A stretch of 64,000 nucleotides of DNA. Origin: JASLEW01 sp035544895. GTDB taxonomy: Bacteria > Acidobacteriota > Thermoanaerobaculia > Multivoradales > UBA5704. The translations under genes and the position numbers were made by a program. The stretch is taken from the NCBI GenBank assembly GCA_035544895.1, contig DASZZM010000081.1, positions 1-64,000 of the forward strand, written 5' to 3'. Positions 26,280 through 34,709 of this stretch are shown here, one piece after another (positions within the stretch are counted from its first letter, which is position 1; every line of letters starts with the position of its first letter). The notes below the pieces were generated by a model that saw only the letters and a program-made list of their open reading frames with translations, was not told the DNA's origin and did no database searches.

Positions 26280-27065
26280 TCAGCTTTTCTTCCTCGAGGC
26301 TGATTCGCCCAGCGACCGAGCGCTTCTCCCGGCCTTCGCGCGGGCGCGACGCGCCAGAGAGAGGGTGCTCCTGTACACCCGGTCCGCCGCCAGCAGCCAG
26401 CGGGGATAGGGATGGACGGCCTGAACGAACTTCTCGAGCTCTGCCTGGATCGTATCGGGGCCGTGGAGGGTAACTTCTGAAAAAGTGAAGGAGCCGTTCC
26501 AGAAAAGCCACTGGCGCTGCCGTTCGTCGGCGAGGCGGCGCAAGAATCTCTCCGGCAAGGAGAGTCGCCAATGGCTATGAATCTTATGATATTTCATCAG
26601 GAAGCTTAGATGGCTTCCCTCAATCTCGATCAGCCATCGGTGATGGGACCATCCTACCTGTCCAGGCTCGACGCCCCGCGACGACTCGGCGATCCGCGAG
26701 GGTACTTCCAAGTATCCGGCCTTGGCGATCCGTGCGGCCTCTGAGCACACCCACAAGGGATCCCGCACGTCTTCGAGAGTGTGAGAGCAGATGACGAAGT
26801 CGATCTCCTTGGGGCCAAAGGGATAGGGTTCCCGCGCGCAGATGTCACGTTGAATCCAGGTCTCACGAGTAAAGAACTCGCGTTCGCCTCCCTGCGCGGG
26901 CAGCTCGTAGTGACCCCGCGTCTCGTACGGCTCCTGGTCGATCACGTAGTTGGCGCGGTTGAAGGGGCGGGCCCAGCCGCCGATGTCGAGCACGACATCC
27001 TGCGGGCGCAGCATGCCGAGGATCAGGTCTGCGCTTTCTTGATACAACGGTCTCTCCGTGGTCAC
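26280..27065 (-). CDS. SAM-dependent methyltransferase
   Basis: A 261-aa class I methyltransferase. Motif I is VVLDIGGWARPFNRANYVID near residue 25, then IDFVICSHTLEDVRDPLW, corresponding to the usual H-x-L-E-H motif. The C-terminal half has long helices and a basic tail. GTG start overlapping the flippase stop (GTGA). Local base composition is lower in GC than the flanks, especially around 26560-26620, which may point to recent acquisition. Confidence 0.75.
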   Translation of the reverse strand: MTTERPLYQESADLILGMLRPQDVVLDIGGWARPFNRANYVIDQEPYETRGHYELPAQGGEREFFTRETWIQRDICAREPYPFGPKEIDFVICSHTLEDVRDPLWVCSEAARIAKAGYLEVPSRIAESSRGVEPGQVGWSHHRWLIEIEGSHLSFLMKYHKIHSHWRLSLPERFLRRLADERQRQWLFWNGSFTFSEVTLHGPDTIQAELEKFVQAVHPYPRWLLAADRVYRSTLSLARRARAKAGRSARSLGESASRKKS

Positions 27066-28396
27066 TCCCAGTGGACGAGTCTCGGTCGGGTGAACCCGAG
27101 AATCGAGACGGCCAGTTGCAGGACGAAGGCCGCGGCTGCGCTCAGCAGGTTGAAGCTCAGGACTCCCCGCGTCGTTCCGAGCGGTAGGACGTGCACCAGG
27201 CCGGCCTGAGTCACCGCCAGGCAGAGGACGGCGAGCCCTTGCCAGCGGGTCCACGAGCGCGCCAGGTTGACGCTCACCAGGTAGCCGTCGAGCAGGGTGA
27301 GGCCCGACCCGGCGACGACCAGCAGGAGCTCGCTGTCGAGACCCGAGTAGTGCTCGCCCAGGAGCGCCAGGAAGGCGCGCGGGAAGGCGAGGGAGGCCCC
27401 GAGCAGCGACAGAGCCGCTGCCGCCAGGACGGCGCTGAACTGCAGAAAGCGGGAGCGGTAGAGGCGGTCGTCCGCCAGGCGCGACAGACGCGGCAGGAAG
27501 ACGACGGCAGCGAGGTTCGAGAACAGGCCGACCACCATGCCGAGACGCGACAGCGCACCGACCTCGGCGATGTTGCGTGCCGCACCGAAGGAGGCCGAGA
27601 GCCAGACCATGAGTGGTCCCTGCACGGAGAAATAGACCGCGCTGGGCAAGGTCGGCACGAGATAGCGCAGGATCTGGCGCCGGTACGGTGCCAGGTCGGC
27701 TGCCTCCCGCACCGGTCGAGCGGCCGGCCGGGCGAGGAAGGCGACGGTCGCCGTCGACACCGCATTGCCCAAGACTCCCAACCAGGCATAGAGGCGGGTG
27801 GCAATGACCATTGCCGCGGCGGTAGCGAGCCGCACGCCGCCGCCGGCAATCTCCGCCCGGTAGGAGTCGCCATAGCGGTCGCCGAGGCGTAGGGAGAGGA
27901 TCGACAATGACGCGCCGATCTGGAACCACACGCAAAGCAGGACGGCGCCCGTCGAAAGGGCGATCTCGGCGGTGCCGAAACCCTTGGCCGCCGCGATCCA
28001 GGGCAGCCCCACGGCGACGCCCGCCGCGCCGGCCAGAAAGGCCAGACGGCGTAAGGATCGCACGGCAGCGAGGTAGAGCGGGAAATCCTGCCCCTTGCCG
28101 GCCGTCCGGTGGAAGAAATAGAGCAGGGACGTGGTGCTTCCGAGGTCGGAGATGAAGGTGAAGAAGGTCACTACCGACAGTGCCAGCGTGTAGAGAGCGA
28201 ACTGGCGAACCGGCATGGCGCGAATGAGCAGGATGCCGGCCGATATCCCGAGGAGCTGTGTGAGGACCTGCGCCGTGAGAAAGGTGGAGAAGATCTTCGC
28301 CCATCCCTTGATGCGCTCGAGCTGGGCCCCTGGAAGTGGCCGCGCAACGGTCTCGGGAGCCTCCGAAAGCGACGCGGATAGCGGCAGTTGATCCAT
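27062..28396 (-). CDS. Wzx-like polysaccharide flippase
   Basis: A 444-aa membrane protein of the MATE/MVF (polysaccharide biosynthesis) type with about 12-14 hydrophobic segments and short charged loops. It starts from MDQLPLS at 28396 with a soluble N-terminus, then IFSTFLTAQVLTQLLGISAG as the first membrane helix. It would flip the undecaprenyl-linked repeat unit to the periplasm for the polymerase at 21520. An in-frame start at 28492 would overlap the upstream gene and is less likely. Confidence 0.82.
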   Translation of the reverse strand: MDQLPLSASLSEAPETVARPLPGAQLERIKGWAKIFSTFLTAQVLTQLLGISAGILLIRAMPVRQFALYTLALSVVTFFTFISDLGSTTSLLYFFHRTAGKGQDFPLYLAAVRSLRRLAFLAGAAGVAVGLPWIAAAKGFGTAEIALSTGAVLLCVWFQIGASLSILSLRLGDRYGDSYRAEIAGGGVRLATAAAMVIATRLYAWLGVLGNAVSTATVAFLARPAARPVREAADLAPYRRQILRYLVPTLPSAVYFSVQGPLMVWLSASFGAARNIAEVGALSRLGMVVGLFSNLAAVVFLPRLSRLADDRLYRSRFLQFSAVLAAAALSLLGASLAFPRAFLALLGEHYSGLDSELLLVVAGSGLTLLDGYLVSVNLARSWTRWQGLAVLCLAVTQAGLVHVLPLGTTRGVLSFNLLSAAAAFVLQLAVSILGFTRPRLVHWE

Positions 28397-28431
28397 CGGT
28401 GGCTTAGCGGGCGGTTGCCGCGCGAAGGGAG

Positions 28432-29643
28432 CTAGGAATGCCGTTGATTTCGCACATCGGGTTCCTCGACCAGGCGGTCGAGGCAGGGCCACAGCCGTTC
28501 GCGAAAGCGCCGGAGAGTGAAGACCTGCTCGAAGCGTTGCCGCCCGGCCTGACCCATGCTGGCGGCGAGCTCCGGATCGGCGGCCAGGCGGCCCAGCGCG
28601 GCGGCGAGCTCCTGCGTGTCGAGCGGGTCGACCAGGAGCCCTGTTTCGCCGTCCGCGACCACCTCGGCCGCCGCTGTGGCGCGCGCCGCCACGCAGGGCT
28701 TGCCGGCCCTCATCGCCTCCAGATAGACGAGGCCAAACCCCTCGCCGCGGCTGGGCATGACGAAGATCGCGGCGCGCCGGTAAAGCTCCGCCAGGGTCGC
28801 CTCGCTGACGAACCCCGTGAACAGGACTCTGCTCGCAAGCCCCAGGGCGGCTGCCCGCGCCTCCAGGCGCAGTCTGTCGTCGCCGTCGCCGGCGACGACC
28901 AGGCGCAGGTCTGGCGCCTCCGACAGCAACCGTGGCAGCACCTCGAGAAGCTGGTCATGCCCCTTGTAGCGCTCGGTCGCCACGATCCTTCCCACGATCA
29001 AGAGGTACCCACGTCCGGCGCGGTCGAGGAGTGCGGCATCGGCTTGCCCCTCGGGCGGCCGTTCCTCGAGGCACAGCGGCAGAACCTCCACGGCGCCGAA
29101 GTCTCCATTCGCCTGCCGCGCCTCCCGAAGGGTGCAATCGGACGGAGTCAGCCGGACGGTGGCACGTTGCAAGGCCCGGTAGCGTGCCCCGGAAAGGCGA
29201 TGCCAGACCTCGACGCCGTAGATGGCCACCATGTATGGGGCACGGAGCCGGCCGGGCAACCACGCCTGGACTCGCGCCGGCCCGAGCAGGTCGTAAACAC
29301 AGGCCACTCTGCGGCTGGCGAGCTGCCGGCGCCAGGCGGCGAGAGCCAGGGCCCGCTGGCGGCCGCCAAAGCTGCGCGCGCGCGGGTCGGCGGAGAAGCC
29401 GTCCAGGCCAGCGAGGGAGAGGAGCTCCCAGCGGATGCCGCGCTCGCGGGCGAAATCGGCCGCGCCGCTGGCGATGAGCCGGCCGGCCATCGCACGCCCT
29501 CCTCCGTCGAGCTCGAGCCCGGAGGAGACGATGATCAAGTCGCGTCGAGGACTCTTCCCGCCTCCCGACGACGAGGCTGTCTCGATCATTTTTCTTATAG
29601 GCTCCGCCCTCTTCGGTGTACATGCCACCGACGGAACTGTCAT
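28432..29643 (-). CDS. Glycosyltransferase family 4
   Basis: A 403-aa GT-B enzyme. The fold begins at DLIIVSSGLELDGGGRAM. The donor strand is YLLIVGRIVATERYKGHDQLL and the E-x7-E motif is EGFGLVYLEAMRAG. The start is uncertain: ATG at 29643 or 29589; the second removes an unconserved Ser/Gly/Lys-rich N-terminus. It is the first sugar gene after the antiterminator gene, 41 nt downstream of it. Confidence 0.88.
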   Translation of the reverse strand: MTVPSVACTPKRAEPIRKMIETASSSGGGKSPRRDLIIVSSGLELDGGGRAMAGRLIASGAADFARERGIRWELLSLAGLDGFSADPRARSFGGRQRALALAAWRRQLASRRVACVYDLLGPARVQAWLPGRLRAPYMVAIYGVEVWHRLSGARYRALQRATVRLTPSDCTLREARQANGDFGAVEVLPLCLEERPPEGQADAALLDRAGRGYLLIVGRIVATERYKGHDQLLEVLPRLLSEAPDLRLVVAGDGDDRLRLEARAAALGLASRVLFTGFVSEATLAELYRRAAIFVMPSRGEGFGLVYLEAMRAGKPCVAARATAAAEVVADGETGLLVDPLDTQELAAALGRLAADPELAASMGQAGRQRFEQVFTLRRFRERLWPCLDRLVEEPDVRNQRHS

Positions 29644-29661
29644 GGCGCACCGACGCCCAGT

Positions 29662-29722
29662 CGATCTCGAGCGCCGCCGGGTCTCTACCCTGCGATCGAT
29701 CTCGAGCGCCAGGTCCCTACCC
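29662..29722. repeat. Direct repeat in the end of the antiterminator gene
   Basis: Two near-identical copies (29662-29690 and 29697-29722) of CGATCTCGAGCGCC followed by GGGTCTCTACCC or AGGTCCCTACCC. On the transcribed strand each contains GGGTAG(G/A)GACC and CTCGAG. They cover the stop codon of the NusG-like gene and the spacer before the glycosyltransferase genes. Confidence 0.7.
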
Positions 29723-30278
29723 AGGGAACCTGCCGCATCGGGGCGAGCGCCTCGCGCTCGAACTCGGCGGCCACCGACTGGCGCAGGAAGCTCACCGACA
29801 CCACCAGACGCGTCCGCCCCTTCTCGCGCAATACCCTCCCCGAGAAGCCCCGGAAAGGGCCTTCGATCACCTCCACCTCGTCACCCGGCCCCAGGTAGGG
29901 GTGGGGCACGATGGCGGCGCCGCTCTCCTGGAGGCGCCAGAGAGCGTGCAGCTCGCCGTCCAGCAGGGCCTGGTCTGACACCTCGAGAACGGAAACCACG
30001 CGGTCGCTGGCCAGGGCCAACCGGCGCTCCAAGGCGGCGCCGCGGAAGAAAACGTAGCCGGGAAAGAGCGGCAGGTACGACACGAACCGGCGCCCCGCGC
30101 GCCGCACCTGCTTTTCGGCGACCGGCAGGTAGTAAGGGACGCCGTGCCGCAAGAGGTGGCGCGCCAGCTCCTTCTCCTGGCGGCTGCGCACATAGGCCAC
30201 CCTCCAGGGCGTTGGCAGATCCGGCAGAGCGAAGAGATCTTGCGGATAGAGGGCTATTTCGGACCTTAGAATCGGCAC
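29685..30278 (-). CDS. NusG/RfaH-like transcription antiterminator
   Basis: A 197-aa NusG paralogue. The N-terminal NGN domain shows WRVAYVRSRQEKELARHLLR, YYLPVAEKQVR and LPLFPGYVFFRG. The C-terminal KOW motif reads GDEVEVIEGPFRGFSGRVL. Such specialised NusG proteins (RfaH, LoaP, UpxY types) bind RNA polymerase and prevent premature termination in long polysaccharide operons. Its place at the head of about 25 kb of tightly packed sugar genes fits that role. GTG start. A long N-terminal extension (about 25 residues) precedes the NGN domain. Recognition sequence unknown; see the direct repeat at its 3' end. Confidence 0.88.
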   Translation of the reverse strand: MPILRSEIALYPQDLFALPDLPTPWRVAYVRSRQEKELARHLLRHGVPYYLPVAEKQVRRAGRRFVSYLPLFPGYVFFRGAALERRLALASDRVVSVLEVSDQALLDGELHALWRLQESGAAIVPHPYLGPGDEVEVIEGPFRGFSGRVLREKGRTRLVVSVSFLRQSVAAEFEREALAPMRQVPWVGTWRSRSIAG

Positions 30279-30395
30279 GTCCTGACGGCGACCTCTAATT
30301 CGGGCAGCATTGGCGGCAGGCGGATTCTCGCAGAAGCCGCCGGAGGACGCAAGGAAAGGGACGCCCCCGCCCCTGACGGACGGACGAGTCTCTTT
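30279..30395 (-). other. Spacer between PAPS synthase and antiterminator genes
   Basis: The 117-nt gap contains a possible hairpin (GGCGG and CCGCC separated by about 14 nt) but no T-run after it and no clear promoter. It may be a 5' leader for the antiterminator mRNA. Confidence 0.3.
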
Positions 30396-32204
30396 CTAGG
30401 CTTGCGCCGCCATGCTGGCTCCGACGTAGCCCTCGCTTTCCAGGTGGAGCAGGATCTCCTGGGCTGCCTCCTCGGGCGACAGGACGCTGGCGTCGATGGC
30501 CACGTCGGCGTCTGTGGGCGCCTCGTAGGGATCGGAGATGCCCGTGAACTCCTTGATCAGGCCGGCCCGTGCCTTGGCGTAGAGCCCCTTGCGGTCGCGC
30601 AGCTCGCAGACTTCGAGCGGGGTCGCGACATGGACCAGCACGAACCCGCCGCCGGGCTCGACCATCTCGCGCACCTCCCTGCGGACGCCATCGTAGGGCG
30701 CGATGGGGGCGCAGATGGCGATGCCGCCGTTCTTGGTGATCTCCGAGGCCACAAAGCCGATGCGGCGGATGTTGATGTCGCGGTGCTCTTTCGAGAAGTT
30801 GAGCTCGGAGGAGAGGTGTTTCCTGACGATGTCGCCGTCGAGGAGCGTCACCGGCCGGCCGCCGGCCTCCAGGAACTTGACCAGGAGGACACCCGCGATG
30901 GTCGACTTGCCCGCTCCTGACAGTCCGGTCAGGAAGACCGTGAAGCCTTGCTGGTGGCGGGGACGATGGGTGCGCCGCAGCTCCTCAGCCACCTCCGGGA
31001 AGGTAAACCAGCCCGGCAGGTCCCTCCCTTCGGCCAGGCGCTGGCGCAGCTCGGTGCCCGAGATATCGAGCGTCCGCTTGCCGGCCGGCACCTCGTCGGC
31101 GGGCAGGTAAGTGTCGAGCTCCTCGATGTAGACGAGCTGCTTGAACGGCACCATCTTGACGCCGAGCTCCGGCTCATGGGAGCGCAGGAGGTCCTGGGCA
31201 TCGTAGGGGCCGTAGAAGTCCTTGCCGGACCGGTCCTTGCCTGGCCCGGCATGGTCGCGGCCGACGATGAAATGGGTGCAGCCGTGGTTCTTCCTGATGA
31301 TGGCGTGGAGAAGCGCCTCGCGCGGCCCGGCCATGCGCATGGCGAGCCCGAGGAGGGCGAGCTTGACCGTGTGCTGCGGGAAGCGGTGGAGGACCGCCTG
31401 ATAGCAGCGCACGCGGGTGTAGTGGTCGAGGTCGCGCGGCCGGGTCATGCCCACGGTCGGGTGGATCAACAGGCTCGCCTGCGCCTCCTTGGCGGCGCGC
31501 AGCGTCAGCTCGCAGTGGGCGCGGTGCATCGGGTTGCGGGTCTGGAAGGCCACCACCCGGCGCCAGCCTTCGCGCGCAAACTCGGCGCGCAGCTCGGCAG
31601 GCGTCAGGCGCAGCGACCGGAAGTCGTAGTGGGCCGGCAGTTGCACGCCTTCGAGCCGGCCGGCCACATAGACCGGGTTGGTGCGCTCGAGCATGTAGGA
31701 GACGCCGGGGTGGGCAGGATCGGCGGTGCCGTACACCGCCTGCGCCTCCTCCCGCAGGTCAGGCTCCCACATCTCCTCGACCCGCAAGCAACCGAGCATC
31801 ACTCCTTCCGGGTCGCGCAAAGCCAGGACGCTCCGCCCCACCGCGAGATTCCCCGCGACCTCGCGCGGGATGTCCAAAGTGACGGGGATGGGCCACAAGG
31901 TGCCGTCCGCCAGGCGCATGCCGCGGCACACCGAGTCGTGGTCCGCGCGACCCAGGAACCCCGTCAGAGGCGAGAAGCTCCCATTCATCAGCAGCTCGAG
32001 GTCGCAGAGCTGCCGCGCGGTCGAGTCCCACGAAGGCCAATCCCGCGATGCCGCCTTGAGCTCCGCCGCCCTCTCCGCGGAGGCGACGAGGTCGACCAGC
32101 CTGCCGCCATGCGGCTCGATCAGGTGCTCGGCGATCCCTCCCCCGTGGGGAGGGGCAGGCGTGCTCTCCGGCTCGGGTAACGGGAACGGAAGCGTCTTGC
32201 TCAC
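30396..32204 (-). CDS. Bifunctional sulfate adenylyltransferase / APS kinase
   Basis: A 602-aa fusion that makes PAPS from sulfate and ATP. The sulfurylase domain (about residues 30-400) has QTRNPMHRAHCELT and VGRDHAGPGKDR. The APS kinase domain (about 415-600) has the P-loop GLSGAGKST, LLDGDIVRKHL and the NIRRIGFVASE helix. The domain order matches bacterial Sat-CysC fusions. The likely start is GTG (MSKTLPFPLPE). Its position between the export genes and the antiterminator suggests PAPS for sulfation of the polysaccharide, but no sulfotransferase was recognised in the window, so a general assimilation role is also possible. Confidence 0.93.
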   Translation of the reverse strand: MSKTLPFPLPEPESTPAPPHGGGIAEHLIEPHGGRLVDLVASAERAAELKAASRDWPSWDSTARQLCDLELLMNGSFSPLTGFLGRADHDSVCRGMRLADGTLWPIPVTLDIPREVAGNLAVGRSVLALRDPEGVMLGCLRVEEMWEPDLREEAQAVYGTADPAHPGVSYMLERTNPVYVAGRLEGVQLPAHYDFRSLRLTPAELRAEFAREGWRRVVAFQTRNPMHRAHCELTLRAAKEAQASLLIHPTVGMTRPRDLDHYTRVRCYQAVLHRFPQHTVKLALLGLAMRMAGPREALLHAIIRKNHGCTHFIVGRDHAGPGKDRSGKDFYGPYDAQDLLRSHEPELGVKMVPFKQLVYIEELDTYLPADEVPAGKRTLDISGTELRQRLAEGRDLPGWFTFPEVAEELRRTHRPRHQQGFTVFLTGLSGAGKSTIAGVLLVKFLEAGGRPVTLLDGDIVRKHLSSELNFSKEHRDINIRRIGFVASEITKNGGIAICAPIAPYDGVRREVREMVEPGGGFVLVHVATPLEVCELRDRKGLYAKARAGLIKEFTGISDPYEAPTDADVAIDASVLSPEEAAQEILLHLESEGYVGASMAAQA

Positions 32205-32375
32205 TTTCTAGAGGTCCCCTGTCGATAACGCAGCTGCCACCCAACACAGTGTAGCCCGGGGCACAAACGAGGCATGGCCAGCGGTACTGAGCATTGAAAC
32301 GCAGCAAACGGCCCCGCGCCGCCGGAACCCGCAGGGCGCAGCGCGGCGCGAGGGGTTCTTAGGCAGCCTGCTAGG
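32205..32375 (-). other. GC-rich spacer upstream of PAPS synthase
   Basis: The 171-nt gap holds a strongly self-complementary GC-rich stretch (about 32309-32352) that could form a hairpin. There is no adjacent T-run on either strand, so it is not called a terminator. A GCTACACTG sequence about 45 nt before the GTG could be a -10 element. Confidence 0.3.
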
Positions 32376-33044
32376 CTAGAGCGGCGGCCGCGATTGAGTC
32401 GGTTCCGGCTGGTCGGAGATGATGAATCCCGCCAGGCCGCCCGCGGCGGCGACACCGGCGGCCGGCACCAGGATTCCGGGGTCCGCCCACCAGGCGACCA
32501 CGCAGGTACGGCAGGTCTCGTCGGCGCGGCGGATCCCCTTCGAGTTGATCCGGGTCACGATGCCGTCGCAGAGGAAGCCATACACCTTCTTTTTCTCTTG
32601 ATCGGGAGCGGTCTCGCCGATGGTCAGGTTCGAGGACACTCCAAGCTCAATGACGTCGAGATTGGGCTTGCAGTCGCCGGTGACCTTGACCTTCTTGGGA
32701 TCGATGCGCGACACGGTCCTGCCGTCGGGGGACGCGATGGCCACGTAGTACTCGATGAGCTGGTTGCGCTTCTCCGGCTTGGGTGGAATGGCCCAGAACC
32801 GCCCATTCGGAGCGACCTCCATCTCGACCCAGTAGAACGGCTTCTGGTCCTGCGGCCGGACCTTGTCTTCGAACCAGCGGAAGTACAGGCGCGGCGTCTG
32901 GCCGGTGGTCAGCGTCAAGCCGGTCGCCACCACCCGTCCGTTCTTCTCGGTCGGCACGCAGTTGGGGTCTACCTGGCCGGTCTGCGCGCCGGCGCGGGTG
33001 GCGGCAAGGACGAGTGCTGCGGTCAGGAAATAGCGTGCTCTCAT
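32376..33044 (-). CDS. Secreted protein of unknown function
   Basis: A 222-aa protein with a clear signal peptide (MRARYFLTAALVLAATRAGAQ, cleavage after AQ). The mature part has four Cys in two clusters (CVPTE and CKPN; CDG and CRTC) and a C-terminal hydrophobic segment (ILVPAAGVAAAGGLAGFII) that may anchor it. A family was not recognised. It lies between the TPR protein and PAPS synthase genes and is likely periplasmic or membrane-attached, serving the export machinery. The ATG at 33044 is preferred over a TTG five codons upstream because the signal sequence begins there. Confidence 0.65.
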   Translation of the reverse strand: MRARYFLTAALVLAATRAGAQTGQVDPNCVPTEKNGRVVATGLTLTTGQTPRLYFRWFEDKVRPQDQKPFYWVEMEVAPNGRFWAIPPKPEKRNQLIEYYVAIASPDGRTVSRIDPKKVKVTGDCKPNLDVIELGVSSNLTIGETAPDQEKKKVYGFLCDGIVTRINSKGIRRADETCRTCVVAWWADPGILVPAAGVAAAGGLAGFIISDQPEPTQSRPPL

Positions 33045-33089
33045 TCTGGAGATCCCCAATTCTTCGCGTGCGCTGCTCGGAACTCGCTT

Positions 33090-33095
33090 ATTCTA
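33090..33095 (-). promoter_or_regulatory. -10 element (TAGAAT)
   Basis: TAGAAT in an A/T-rich patch that is unusual for this region, about 45 nt before the secreted-protein start. No convincing -35 is visible. It may be an internal promoter after the TPR gene. Confidence 0.4.
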
Positions 33096-33149
33096 CTACA
33101 AAAACTAGCCGTCGGCTACCCCCGGGAGCGGCCTGTTCTTTCCGGCGCG

Positions 33150-34709
33150 TCATCGCCCGAGAATGCGCCTGGCGTAGGAGTCGACGTAGGCGGTCCTTTG
33201 CAGGTTGGGCAGCGAGCGCTTGAGCGCCTCGGCCGCCTCCGGCTTGTCTCCCACCTCATAGAAGGAGACAGCCATGTAGAAGAGCAGCTCGGGGTGGTCG
33301 TCGTCCGGCCTACCGGCCCGCCTGAAATACGCCACGGCTCTCGCCCATTCCATGTTGCGGTAAGCAGCCTCGGCTGCCAGGTATTGCGCTTCCCTCTCGT
33401 CGGCATGGGCATCGGCGACCCCGCGGGCGAGGCGCAGCGCCTCTTTTACGTCCTTCAAGGAGCTCGATGAGAGCAGCCGCCGGGACCGCTCCATGGCTTC
33501 CCGTTCCGCCGCCGACAGGGGGCGCCCGCCGGGCTCGGAGACTCCAGGGATCGGCTGGGCCCTTCCGGCGGCCGGAGCCGCGGGATTGCCGGCCACCGGC
33601 CTCTCGGCTGGCTTGGAGGCGCCGGTCCGGTCGGCAGGATTACCGGCGGTGAGCTTGTCGGGCTGCTTCGCGGCGGTCTTGTCGGTCGGCGCCGGCGTAC
33701 CTGGCTTGTCGGCCGGCCTTTGCGCGGCGGACCCACCGGCGGCAGGCGGGGTGCTAAAAACTGCGCCGGTTGCCGTGCCCGGCTTGCCGGCGGCGGTCGT
33801 CGCCGCCGGCTTTCCGGCAGCCGTGGTTGCCGCCGTGGACGACTTGTCCGGGGGATGCTTGGCCACCTCCCTGGCAAGGCTGGCGAGCTTGCGATCCCCC
33901 TTGAAGGCGGGCGGCAGCGAGCGCACCTGCTCTTCGGCCTTGCTCCACTGCCCCAGCTCCACGCGGCAGCTCAGCAAGGCGGCGGCGTAGCGCGGCTCGC
34001 GGGAGACCAGGTAACAGGGCTCGAGGTCGGCGATGGCCTGCGGACAGCGCTTGCCCGCCGACCGGGCAAGGCCGCGCAAGCACAGCGCGCGCTGGTCCGC
34101 GGGGGCGAGCGCCGCCGCCTTCTCGGCTCGGGCGAGGGCCGGCTCGGTCTTCTCTTCCGCGAGATCGAGCTCGACGAGCATCAGGTTCCAGGTGACATTG
34201 CCGGATTCCTTGGCCAGCCGCTCCTCGAGATGCCGGCGGCGCTCGCGCGGCGGCAGGGCGGCGACCTGCGCCTCGATCTTGCGATTGAGCAGGGGCCTCC
34301 AGGCGGGCATCGCCTCGAGCGTGGAGGCGGGAATGCCGGCCAGCACCCGCTGCTCGAAGGCGGCGCGCACGTCGGCCGGCAGCTCGGCCTTGCTGTAGGC
34401 GCCGAAGCGATCTTCCACCTCGGCGAGGCGGCGGAAGCTCTCGCGGAAGCCGTTGGCGTTGCCCGCCGCGCCCTGGGCGAGGGCCAGGCGGGTCAGGCAG
34501 GAGGCGAGCTGCGGCGGGTCGTCGAGCAGGCCGAAGCAGGCCAGGCGCAGCTCCTTGGCAGCAGTGGCAAAGTCGCCGCGCGCGTAGGCCTGGGTGCCGT
34601 CGCGCAGCAGGTCGAGATAGAAGGGGTCGGCCGTGGCGCCGGCCGCGGGGGTCCGCGCGAGCAGGGCCGCGCCGAGCAAGGCGGTCCCTACGACCTTCCT
34701 GGGGCTCAT
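33150..34709 (-). CDS. TPR-containing periplasmic protein
   Basis: A 519-aa protein with a signal peptide (MSPRKVVGTALLGAALLART...AGA). It has helical repeats before and after a low-complexity Ala/Lys/Pro/Thr linker at about residues 295-400 (AAGKPAATTAAGKP). Repeat-like signatures include YARGDFATAAKELRLAC and YRNMEWARAVAYFRRAG. It probably scaffolds polysaccharide export or assembly. Its ATGA overlap with the phosphatase gene places it in the export operon. No enzyme motif was seen. Confidence 0.7.
   Translation of the reverse strand: MSPRKVVGTALLGAALLARTPAAGATADPFYLDLLRDGTQAYARGDFATAAKELRLACFGLLDDPPQLASCLTRLALAQGAAGNANGFRESFRRLAEVEDRFGAYSKAELPADVRAAFEQRVLAGIPASTLEAMPAWRPLLNRKIEAQVAALPPRERRRHLEERLAKESGNVTWNLMLVELDLAEEKTEPALARAEKAAALAPADQRALCLRGLARSAGKRCPQAIADLEPCYLVSREPRYAAALLSCRVELGQWSKAEEQVRSLPPAFKGDRKLASLAREVAKHPPDKSSTAATTAAGKPAATTAAGKPGTATGAVFSTPPAAGGSAAQRPADKPGTPAPTDKTAAKQPDKLTAGNPADRTGASKPAERPVAGNPAAPAAGRAQPIPGVSEPGGRPLSAAEREAMERSRRLLSSSSLKDVKEALRLARGVADAHADEREAQYLAAEAAYRNMEWARAVAYFRRAGRPDDDHPELLFYMAVSFYEVGDKPEAAEALKRSLPNLQRTAYVDSYARRILGR

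Noticed and set aside
32309..32352. GC-rich hairpin as an intrinsic terminator
   Set aside because: No T-run on either strand; kept only as a note on the spacer.
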